From Streptomyces sp. YPW6 (GTDB lineage: Bacteria > Actinomycetota > Actinomycetes > Streptomycetales > Streptomycetaceae): a DNA stretch of 64,000 bases. How positions within the stretch are numbered: position 1 is the stretch's first letter; every line of letters starts with the position of its first letter. Under the pieces are notes generated by a model. The model had not been told where the DNA came from. It saw only the letters and a list, made by a program, of their open reading frames with translations, and did not search any database. This document shows positions 56,943-64,000 of the stretch, in pieces. The position numbers and the translations under genes were made by a program. The stretch lies in contig NZ_CP076457.1 of NCBI RefSeq assembly GCF_018866325.1, positions 3,445,001 to 3,509,000 on the forward strand, read 5' to 3'.

Positions 56943-58541
56943 TCACGCGTCCTCCCAGTACCGCGGGTGGATCAGCGTCGAGGGGAGCAGCCCCGGCAGC
57001 CGGGACCGGGCCGCGGCCCGCGCCCCCTCGCGCAGGTCCCGGCCCCGCAGTGAGCGCGGTTCGGGTCCTCCGGCGGCCAGCGCGGCCTGCGGGGCCTCGC
57101 CCGCCGCGGCGAGGAGGAAGCCCCAGTCCTCCCGCTCCCGGTCCTCCCCGCCGCCCCGGTCCGGGCTCGCGGTGAGGCCCGCGTACCGGCCGGTGACGCG
57201 GTAGGGGCGGGTCGCGAGGCCGCCCGCGCGCACCGAGGCCTCCACCGTCCAGAAGGTATGCGGCCGGGCCCCCAGCGGTCCGGCGTGCACCACGAGCCGC
57301 CCGTCCGGGGCCAGCGCCTCCGCGATCAGCCCGTAGAACTCGGCCGAGTACAGCTTCGTACTGGCGGTGATGCCCGGGTCCGGGAGGTCGGAGATCACCA
57401 CGTCGTACCGGCCGTGGTCGGCCCGGAGCCAGGGGAACGCGTCCGACCCGACCACGGTGAGGCGGGGGTCCTGGAAGGCGTGGCCGTTCAGCTCGGAGAG
57501 AGCGGGGTCCGTCCGGGCCAGTCGGGTGACGGCGGGGTCCAGCTCGACGACGGTGACCGCGCGGACGTCCCGGTAGCGCAGCACCTCCCGGGCGGCGAGC
57601 CCGTCGCCGCCGCCCAGGATGAGCACCCGGGCGCGGGGCCCGTTCATCGCGGGGTGCACCAGCGCCTCGTGGTAGCGGTACTCGTCGCGGGCGCTGACCC
57701 GGAGCCGGCCGTCCAGGTACAGGCCGAGGGAGTCCCGGTCGGCGCCGGTCACCACCACCTCCTGCACCCCGGTCTGCACGGCGACCCGCACCTGGTCCCC
57801 GTACACCGCCCGCCGCGCCGCCCGCTCGAAGTCGTCGGCCAGCGCCGTGGCGGTGGCCAGGACCGCGATCACCGAGACGTTGGCCAGGACGAGGAGCCAG
57901 CGGGAACGGGGGCTCAGATCGCGCCGGAACACCCACAGGACCAGAGCCCCGCCCGCCGCCGCGTTGACCGCGCCGGTGAACAGCGCACCGGTCAACTGCC
58001 CCAGCATCGGCAGCAGCAGAAAGGGGAACGCCAGCCCGCCGACCAGGGCGCCCACGTAGTCGGCGGCGAAGAGATCGGCGACGGCCCCGCCCGCGTCCTG
58101 CCGGTCGACGCGCTGGATCAGCGTCATCAGCAAGGGGATCTCCGCGCCGATCAGCACCCCGATCGCCAGCGAGAACCCGACCAGGGCGTACTGCGAGTCG
58201 CCGAGCCAGGCGAACGAGGCGTAGAGGACCAGTGCCGACGAGCCGCCGATCAGGGCGAGGGCCGCCTCGATCATCCCGAAGCCGACGGCGGCACGGCAGC
58301 GCAAACGTTTCGCGAGGAGCGATCCGATGCCCATCGCGAACACCATCACGGAGAGCACGACGGACGCCTGGGTGACCGAATCGCCGACGAGATACGAGGC
58401 GAGCGCGACCAGTTCGAGCTCGTAGACGAGACCGCAGGCGGCACAGACGAAGACCGCGGCCAGCACGAGGAACCGGCCGGTCCTCGGCCGTACGGGAAGC
58501 CGCGCCGCGCCCCCTCGCAGCGACATCTGCTGGTCGATCAT
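56943..58541 (-). CDS. Membrane-fused spermidine synthase-like protein
   Basis: A 532-residue protein. The N-terminal half has about seven transmembrane helices ([60 protein letters not shown] and more). The C-terminal half is a SpeE-like methyltransferase-fold domain: [70 protein letters not shown]. It may transfer aminopropyl groups or act on another substrate at the membrane. Confidence 0.9.
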   Translation of the reverse strand: MIDQQMSLRGGAARLPVRPRTGRFLVLAAVFVCAACGLVYELELVALASYLVGDSVTQASVVLSVMVFAMGIGSLLAKRLRCRAAVGFGMIEAALALIGGSSALVLYASFAWLGDSQYALVGFSLAIGVLIGAEIPLLMTLIQRVDRQDAGGAVADLFAADYVGALVGGLAFPFLLLPMLGQLTGALFTGAVNAAAGGALVLWVFRRDLSPRSRWLLVLANVSVIAVLATATALADDFERAARRAVYGDQVRVAVQTGVQEVVVTGADRDSLGLYLDGRLRVSARDEYRYHEALVHPAMNGPRARVLILGGGDGLAAREVLRYRDVRAVTVVELDPAVTRLARTDPALSELNGHAFQDPRLTVVGSDAFPWLRADHGRYDVVISDLPDPGITASTKLYSAEFYGLIAEALAPDGRLVVHAGPLGARPHTFWTVEASVRAGGLATRPYRVTGRYAGLTASPDRGGGEDREREDWGFLLAAAGEAPQAALAAGGPEPRSLRGRDLREGARAAARSRLPGLLPSTLIHPRYWEDA

Positions 58542-58608
58542 GACGCGAACGCTACGTTACGACACCGTCGCGCCTTGTCACCCACACGGGTGCAAGTGCC
58601 CCTCCCGC

Positions 58609-59130
58609 TCAGCCCGCGGGTGCGGGAATCCGGGCCCCCACCCGGGTCCGGGTCACCACCAACTGCCCCTCCTGCGGGTACGCGTGCCAGGTGCGCCACC
58701 GCACCTGCCCCTCGGTGCGCTGGGCGAGCATCGCGGTGAAGGCGTACGGGCTGCCGGGGAACGTGCCCACCAGACCGTGCGGGTGGTCGCTGACCAGGGC
58801 GAGCAGTTCCTGCGCGCGCCCGGCGAACTGCCCCTGGGTCAGGGTCTCCACCCGCGCCGCGAATTCGTACTCCCGGTCCCCCAGGCGCTTCGAGACGCCG
58901 AGGGGAAGGGGGGTGCTGCTGCCGGGCATGCAGGCCACGGTCTCGGAGCAGACCCCGTGCTCCTCCTGGAGAAGCACCTGGTGGGAGGCGCCGAGCAGCC
59001 TCAACTGGAGTTCGGCGCCGTCGAACCGGAGGTCGAGGACCGCCAGGGCGGGCAGCGGCTCCCGCCCCAGCATCCAGGCCAGGTCGGCGGCGCGGGTATC
59101 GGAGTAGGCCGTCTGGAGGGTGGTGAGCAT
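58609..59130 (-). CDS. DUF2617 protein
   Basis: A 173-residue conserved actinobacterial protein: MLTTLQTAYSDTRAADLAWM, LAVLDLRFDGAELQLRLLGA, PHGLVGTFPGSPYAFTAMLA, WRTWHAYPQEGQLVVTRTRV. Function unknown. ATG 59130 fits the family start; the ORF upstream (to 59334) is not conserved-looking. The 250 bp upstream contain no other supported gene. Confidence 0.88.
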   Translation of the reverse strand: MLTTLQTAYSDTRAADLAWMLGREPLPALAVLDLRFDGAELQLRLLGASHQVLLQEEHGVCSETVACMPGSSTPLPLGVSKRLGDREYEFAARVETLTQGQFAGRAQELLALVSDHPHGLVGTFPGSPYAFTAMLAQRTEGQVRWRTWHAYPQEGQLVVTRTRVGARIPAPAG

Positions 59131-59374
59131 GGGTGGGCTCCGCAAACACACATGGACACCGGGACAGCAGAACGCCCCCTGCATGACTGCGTGTGGGAGG
59201 TGAGGGGCGCCCGATCTGGTCCAACTGGGGTCCGAGGGCTGAATGTTCTCTTCGACGAGGGAATCATGAAGTACGCCGCACTCACAGCGTTTTCGCCCAA
59301 CTTGCCGTGGTTTCCATCCCCTCGGGGGCCCCACGGTTCACCTGTTCAACCAAAAACGTCCGCGTCGCTCAACG

Positions 59375-59410
59375 AAAAGGCGCCCGGAGGGAGTTCACCC
59401 CCCGGGCGCC
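59375..59410 (-). terminator. Rho-independent terminator of the Gly/Ser/Cys-rich gene
   Basis: On the minus strand GGCGCCCGG (59410-59402), loop, CCGGGCGCC (59387-59379), then TTTT (59378-59375). Confidence 0.85.
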
Positions 59411-59452
59411 CACCGCCGGGTCACGGTGAGTGACCGTGCTCGGGGCGGCCGG

Positions 59453-59755
59453 TCAGCTGCTGCCCCCGCCGCAGCCACCGCCGCCGCCCCCGCACGAGGA
59501 GCCGCCCCCGCAGGAGTGTCCGCCGGAGTGCCCGCCGGAACCGGAGTCGCCGCCGGAGCTGGAGTCGCCCCACGACCACCAGCCACCGCCGGAGCCGCCA
59601 CCGTCGAAGCTGTCGCCGCCGCCCGATATCACGCTCGGGGAACGCCGGCTTCCCTTGCGCTTGCTCGACGCCCTGCTCCCCCCGGTGGCCCGCAGAACGG
59701 TCAGCAGTCCCCCGACGACGACCGCGGCGATCACTGTCCCGATGAAGAAGCCCAT
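59453..59755 (-). CDS. Small membrane protein with Gly/Ser/Cys-rich tail
   Basis: A 100-residue protein. One N-terminal helix (GFFIGTVIAAVVVGGLLTVL), a basic segment (SKRKGSRRSP), and a C-terminal half of Gly, Ser, Asp, His and four Cys (SCGGGSSCGG...GGCGGG). Such tails occur on TPM-domain and other surface proteins; here there is no further domain. It could bind metal. The strand-specific terminator just after the stop supports a real gene. Confidence 0.7.
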   Translation of the reverse strand: MGFFIGTVIAAVVVGGLLTVLRATGGSRASSKRKGSRRSPSVISGGGDSFDGGGSGGGWWSWGDSSSGGDSGSGGHSGGHSCGGGSSCGGGGGGCGGGSS

Positions 59756-59894
59756 GGCCCCCACCCGCCTTTCCTTCCCCCGAAGCGAGGTCCCCCGTCG
59801 CTTCCCCGTTGCTGTGTGACAGGGGCATTCCCCACGCCGCCGCGCGCCAATGCGGACTTGAGCAACTCCAGAGCTTCGGCCCAGGATGACGCCC

Positions 59895-61106
59895 ATGACA
59901 CAGGGACGACCGACCCAGGGACGACCGACCGAGGAGCGCCCGGCACCGGGACGAGGGCCGCTCAACCGCCGCCTCGCCGGATTCGGCACGACGATCTTCG
60001 CCGAGATGTCCGCGCTGGCCCAGCAGACCGGCTCCATCAACCTCGGCCAGGGCTTCCCCGACACCGACGGACCCGAGGAGATCCGGGAGGCGGCGGTCCG
60101 GGCCCTGCGCGCGGGGCACGGCAACCAGTACCCGCCCGGCCCCGGCGTCCCGGAACTGCGCAACGCCGTCGCCGCCCACCAGGAGCGCTTCTACGGCCTG
60201 ACCTGGTCCCCGGAGACGGAGGTCCTGGTGACGACCGGGGCCACGGAGGCGATCGCCGCCTCCCTGCTCGGTCTCCTCGAACCGGACGACGAGGTCATCG
60301 CGTTCGAGCCGTACTACGACTCGTACGCCGCCTGCATCGCCATGGCGGGCGCCCAGCGCGTACCGCTCACCCTGCGCGCCCCGCACTTCCGTCCGGACCT
60401 CGACGAACTCCGCACCCTGATCACCCCGCGCACCCGCCTGCTGCTGCTGAACACCCCGCACAACCCGACCGGCACCGTGCTCACCCCGGACGAACTGACC
60501 GGGATCGCGGCCCTCGCGGTCGAGCACGACCTCCTGGTCGTCACCGACGAGGTATACGAGCACCTCGTCTTCACCGGGGCGCACCACCCGATCGCCGCGC
60601 TCCCCGGGATGCGCGAGCGCACGGTGTCCGTCTCGTCGTCGGGGAAGACGTTCTCGTACACCGGGTGGAAGATCGGCTGGGTGACCGGCGACGCGCCGCT
60701 GGTGGCGGCGGTGCGCACGGCGAAGCAGTATCTGACCTTCGTCAGCGGGGGCCCGTTCCAGTACGCGATCGCCGAGGCGCTGGCCCTGCCGGACACGTTC
60801 TTCACCGGCTTCCGGGCCGACATGCACCGCAAGCGGGACCTGCTGGCGAAGGGCCTGCGCGCCGCGGGCTTCCGGGTGTACGAGCCGGAGGGGACGTACT
60901 TCATCACCACCGACATCTCCCCGTTCGGCGACGAGGACGCCTACGCCTTCTGCCGCGCGCTGCCGGAGCGCTGCGGGGTGGCGGCGGTGCCGGTCTCGGT
61001 CTTCTACGACGACCCGGAGGCGGGCCGCAGCCAGGTCCGCTTCACGTTCTGCAAGAAGGACGACGTGCTGGAGTCGGCCGTGGAGCGGCTGGCCCGGCTG
61101 GGCTGA
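59895..61106 (+). CDS. Class I/II PLP aminotransferase (KAT/MalY-like), 3' end duplicated downstream
   Basis: A 403-residue aminotransferase: INLGQGFPDTDGPEEIREAA, NQYPPGPGVPELRNAVAAHQ, LLNTPHNPTGTVLTPDELTG, VVTDEVYEHLVFTGAHHPIA and the PLP lysine in SVSSSGKTFSYTGWKIGWV. Closest in pattern to kynurenine/glutamine-type aminotransferases. ATG 59895 has AGGA 8 nt upstream; ATG 59886 lacks one. Its final 58 coding bases (61049-61106) are repeated exactly at 62085-62142, flanking a toxin-antitoxin insert. Confidence 0.93.
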   Translation: MTQGRPTQGRPTEERPAPGRGPLNRRLAGFGTTIFAEMSALAQQTGSINLGQGFPDTDGPEEIREAAVRALRAGHGNQYPPGPGVPELRNAVAAHQERFYGLTWSPETEVLVTTGATEAIAASLLGLLEPDDEVIAFEPYYDSYAACIAMAGAQRVPLTLRAPHFRPDLDELRTLITPRTRLLLLNTPHNPTGTVLTPDELTGIAALAVEHDLLVVTDEVYEHLVFTGAHHPIAALPGMRERTVSVSSSGKTFSYTGWKIGWVTGDAPLVAAVRTAKQYLTFVSGGPFQYAIAEALALPDTFFTGFRADMHRKRDLLAKGLRAAGFRVYEPEGTYFITTDISPFGDEDAYAFCRALPERCGVAAVPVSVFYDDPEAGRSQVRFTFCKKDDVLESAVERLARLG

Positions 61107-61107
61107 G
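61049..61107 (+). repeat. 59-bp direct repeat, left copy (aminotransferase 3' end)
   Basis: Starts CTGCAAGAAGGACGACGTGC and ends at the stop codon plus one G. Identical to 62085-62143; the neighbouring bases differ on both sides. This is the left junction of the toxin-antitoxin insert. Confidence 0.95.
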
Positions 61108-61110
61108 AGA

Positions 61111-61153
61111 TCGCAGGGTGCACCGGCTTCGGTGAAGACCGTGCACCCTGCGA
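61111..61153. terminator. Terminator inside the islet
   Basis: TCGCAGGGTGCAC (61111-61123) and GTGCACCCTGCGA (61141-61153): perfect 13-bp stem between the convergent aminotransferase and toxin genes. Confidence 0.8.
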
Positions 61154-61164
61154 CCGGCCGGAGC

Positions 61165-61515
61165 TCATTCGGTGTCCTTCGGGTGCCGTGGAGAGGCGTA
61201 CACGAGGATCACGGTGGAAGTCTCCACACTGACCAGGTAGCGCACCCGGCCGCCACTGGTGACCTCGTACTCCCACTGCTCCAGGTCGGAGCCCTTCCAC
61301 GCCTTGCTCGCGTGCCTCCCTCGCAGCTGGTGCTGGCGGTTCCAGTTGGACCGGCACAACGGGTCGGCGCGCAATGCGTCCAGGCAGCGATGGGTGCTCG
61401 GCAACGCCACACGGCACAGCTCCTCCCAGCCCGTCACCGCCTCGGTGGTCCCGAAGACGACGTTCCACCCGCTGAGGGGCGGAACACTGACCCGGTCCCC
61501 CTTCTTCGGACTCAC
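61165..61515 (-). CDS. RelE/ParE-like toxin
   Basis: A 116-residue basic protein. The C-terminal half has the RelE-like strand pattern LEQWEYEVTSGGRVRYLVSV followed by VILVYASPRHPKDTE; a central QHQLRGRHASKAWKG segment resembles the substrate-binding basic loop. RelE toxins cleave mRNA on ribosomes. The start overlaps the antitoxin stop by 4 nt (ATGA), the usual antitoxin-first order. Confidence 0.8.
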   Translation of the reverse strand: MSPKKGDRVSVPPLSGWNVVFGTTEAVTGWEELCRVALPSTHRCLDALRADPLCRSNWNRQHQLRGRHASKAWKGSDLEQWEYEVTSGGRVRYLVSVETSTVILVYASPRHPKDTE

Positions 61516-61997
61516 CCACGCACCTCGACGCTGCCGTGCTCATCACCGTCGAGCGGACGCAGCGATTCCTGGAGCTGCTCGGGATCGGCGTTGATGCGAG
61601 CCGTGGCGCGCCAGGAGACGATCGCGCGATGCACGGCCTCTCCCGCCCCCAATTCGGCGGCGTCCGAAAGCGCTTCAAGAAGCTCGACGGTGAAGGCCCG
61701 AACCTCTTCCGCGTCCAGATGCCGCGCCCAGGGGAACACCTCGGGCAGTGCGAGGAGGAGTGCCCTGGCACCGTCGTCCTGCTTCATCAGCGCGAGGAAG
61801 AGCCGCGAGGCGGTGGTCAGGTTCTCCTCCGCATCCTCCGCACGCACGGCCGTGGTCAGGATCATGTCCGGCGCGTCCCGGTGCGTGACCCGAAGCCGCC
61901 CCAAGGCAGCAGCTCTGGCCGCGACGCCCTTGGGATTGCGGGAGAGGTCGGTGAAGGAGACGGATTCCGTTTCTGCTTCCAGACGTGCGGTCGACAT
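61512..61997 (-). CDS. Phd/YefM-like (prevent-host-death) antitoxin
   Basis: A 161-residue protein. The N-terminal 50 residues have Phd/YefM character (SVSFTDLSRNPKGVAARAAA, LGRLRVTHRDAPDMILTTAV), which forms the DNA-binding dimer; a long helical C-terminal part (RLFLALMKQDDGARALLLAL) should wrap the toxin. It should bind the palindrome at 62011-62026 and repress the operon. First gene of the pair. Confidence 0.8.
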   Translation of the reverse strand: MSTARLEAETESVSFTDLSRNPKGVAARAAALGRLRVTHRDAPDMILTTAVRAEDAEENLTTASRLFLALMKQDDGARALLLALPEVFPWARHLDAEEVRAFTVELLEALSDAAELGAGEAVHRAIVSWRATARINADPEQLQESLRPLDGDEHGSVEVRG

Positions 61998-62010
61998 GAT
62001 CAGAGCTTAC

Positions 62011-62026
62011 TCAGATCACGATCTGA
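62011..62026 (-). promoter_or_regulatory. Antitoxin operator palindrome
   Basis: TCAGATC (62011-62017), AC, GATCTGA (62020-62026): perfect 7-bp arms, 14 nt upstream of the antitoxin ATG. Expected autoregulatory site for the toxin-antitoxin complex. Confidence 0.7.
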
Positions 62027-62084
62027 TTTCAAGGGGCTGCCAGGCTCTGCCGCGCCCGCCTGGACCCTCCGCGAGAGGAACGAC

Positions 62085-62143
62085 CTGCAAGAAGGACGAC
62101 GTGCTGGAGTCGGCCGTGGAGCGGCTGGCCCGGCTGGGCTGAG
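62085..62143 (+). repeat. 59-bp direct repeat, right copy (orphan gene end)
   Basis: Identical to 61049-61107. It encodes in frame the last 18 residues of the aminotransferase (KKDDVLESAVERLARLG) without the rest of the gene, and is followed by the terminator at 62160. Confidence 0.95.
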
Positions 62144-62159
62144 GCCCGGGGCCACGGGA

Positions 62160-62202
62160 ACGGCCCGGGGCGGCGGTCGCGATGACCACTGCCCCGGGCC
62201 GT
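62160..62202. terminator. Probable ancestral aminotransferase terminator
   Basis: ACGGCCCGGGGC (62160-62171) and GCCCCGGGCCGT (62191-62202): perfect 12-bp stem, 17 nt after the orphan gene end and 18 nt before the convergent YbjN gene stop. Confidence 0.8.
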
Positions 62203-62220
62203 AACCGGTGCTTCGGAGGA

Positions 62221-62766
62221 CTAGGCGCCCGCGGGCTCCTCGCCGTCCGTCTTGCCCTCGGCGGGCTGGATGCCGAGGCGGTCGACGAGCCACTTGTCGA
62301 ACTCGATCGAGGCGCGCACCCAGCTCACCGTCGAGGAGACGAAGTGCTCCAGGCTGACGCCGGTGCCGATGAGCATCTGCGCCTCACCGATCAGCCGGAC
62401 GGAACCCGTCTCGCCCTCCTCGCCCTCGTGGGCGTGGGTGTAGACCTTGGGCCACAGGGTGCGGCGGTTCCAGTCGTCGATGGCGTCCAGCAGGACGGGA
62501 CGCTGGTCCAGGTCGTGCGGCCGGTCGTAGAACGTACGGACCGAGAAGACCTGCTGCTCCGCCTCGCCGCGGAACATGAAGTACGTCCGGAACTCCTCCC
62601 ACGGCGCCGCGAGGTCGCCCTCGTCGTCGACGACGTACTTCAGCTCCATCTGGTCGAGGAGCTGCTTGACGAGGTCCTGGTCAGGGACGACGGGGCCCTC
62701 CGGTCCTGCCGCCTGCGGTTCGGGCTGGCCCCCGAAATTAGGAATCGAGGACGGATCGATGCTCAC
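62221..62766 (-). CDS. YbjN-domain protein
   Basis: A 181-residue protein with a YbjN-like (type III secretion chaperone-like) fold: LVKQLLDQMELKYVVDDEGD, RTYFMFRGEAEQQVFSVRTF, DDWNRRTLWPKVYTHAHEG, GTGVSLEHFVSSTVSWVRAS. Function unknown; conserved in actinobacteria. GTG 62766 follows AAGGGA by 7 nt and starts MSIDPSSIPNF. Confidence 0.88.
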   Translation of the reverse strand: MSIDPSSIPNFGGQPEPQAAGPEGPVVPDQDLVKQLLDQMELKYVVDDEGDLAAPWEEFRTYFMFRGEAEQQVFSVRTFYDRPHDLDQRPVLLDAIDDWNRRTLWPKVYTHAHEGEEGETGSVRLIGEAQMLIGTGVSLEHFVSSTVSWVRASIEFDKWLVDRLGIQPAEGKTDGEEPAGA

Positions 62767-62924
62767 CGTTATTTCCCTTCGTGCGGTTGCGGCCATCCTC
62801 TCCCATGGCGGGCGGGGCATGGCAAGCCCCGGCGGCCCCGATCAGCCACAAGCTGACAGACAGCGTGGGCCGGCGGGGCTCGCCGGGCGTTCGATCACAG
62901 CGTGCGACGCGCCATGACCAGCGG

Positions 62925-64000
<1,076 letters not shown>

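Larger units (their letters stand above)
61049..62143. mobile_element. Integrase-less toxin-antitoxin islet flanked by 59-bp direct repeats
   Basis: A 1,036-bp unit (one repeat plus 977 bp) inserted at the 3' end of the aminotransferase gene. It holds a terminator hairpin, a RelE-like toxin, a Phd-like antitoxin and a palindromic operator, and nothing resembling an integrase or transposase. The left repeat completes the aminotransferase ORF; the right copy is an orphan gene end followed by what looks like the gene's original terminator (62160-62202). This is the pattern of site-specific integration into a gene 3' end. The insert is visibly less GC-rich than its flanks. Confidence 0.8.

Noticed and set aside
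59265..59430. Short forward ORF starting MKYAALTAFSPNLPW with GAGGGAATC before its ATG
   Set aside because: It reads through the terminator at 59375-59410 into antisense sequence and has no conserved look.
61132..62142. Forward ORF ending in the same residues as the aminotransferase
   Set aside because: It is antisense to the toxin and antitoxin; only its last 18 codons are meaningful, as the orphan right repeat.

Overview
The window is chromosomal DNA of a Streptomyces or very close relative. It is extremely GC-rich, GTG and TTG starts are common, ATGA/GTGA start-stop overlaps are frequent, TTA (bldA-type) codons are rare, and the gene families are typical (DUF397/XRE pairs, AfsA/ScbR pairs, DUF3151, DUF1876, PucR). 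No rRNA, tRNA, CRISPR array or complete insertion sequence was seen.

Layout. 1-5.5 kb: a truncated class-III aminotransferase, a DJ-1/MarR operon with tandem operators, a membrane Ser/Thr kinase and a TetR regulator. 5.7-10.3 kb: an Asp23/Gls24 envelope-stress locus. An ECF-type sigma gene is coupled to a zinc anti-sigma/Asp23 fusion and a second Asp23-like protein. Divergently lie Asp23, a small membrane protein, DUF6286 and an AmaP-like protein. 10.7-20.6 kb: regulators (wHTH, XRE+DUF397, ArsR-like, PucR), a secreted I36 inhibitor, a second DnaN-type clamp and a secreted GH19 chitinase with a DasR-like site.

20.9-39.1 kb is the accessory heart of the window. At its left are three neighbouring proteins that look like enzymes stripped of catalytic residues (aldo/keto reductase, serine hydrolase, IS701-type transposase), with a ScbR-like TetR gene and a clear operator. 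Next is a probable biosynthetic cluster: MarR, stand-alone adenylation enzyme, carrier protein, ectoine-synthase homologue, acyl-CoA dehydrogenase, transglutaminase-fold protein, Asp/Glu-racemase-fold protein, an 80-aa unknown and a Sfp-type PPTase. It is followed by a gamma-butyrolactone module (AfsA-like, ScbR-like, HAD, SDR), a paired SMR exporter, a deaminase, an old-yellow-enzyme reductase and a DsbA-like protein. An 11-bp dyad, TTGCATGTGCA, recurs at the MarR, adenylation and deaminase/SMR promoters, which suggests one regulon. No condensation, ketosynthase or thioesterase domain is present, so any product would be assembled unusually.

39.2-64 kb is mostly core: purA, P450, two-component system, kynurenine pathway (kynA, kynU, formamidase-like), MFS, PatB-like lyase, fbaA, pyrE, spermidine-synthase-like protein, aminotransferase, YbjN and the 3' part of clpB. 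One exception stands out. A Phd/RelE-type toxin-antitoxin pair sits in a 1,036-bp insert at the 3' end of the aminotransferase gene, bounded by perfect 59-bp direct repeats that restore the gene end, with no integrase. Several intergenic spacers also carry GC-rich tandem repeats, some of which copy the last bases of the adjacent gene.
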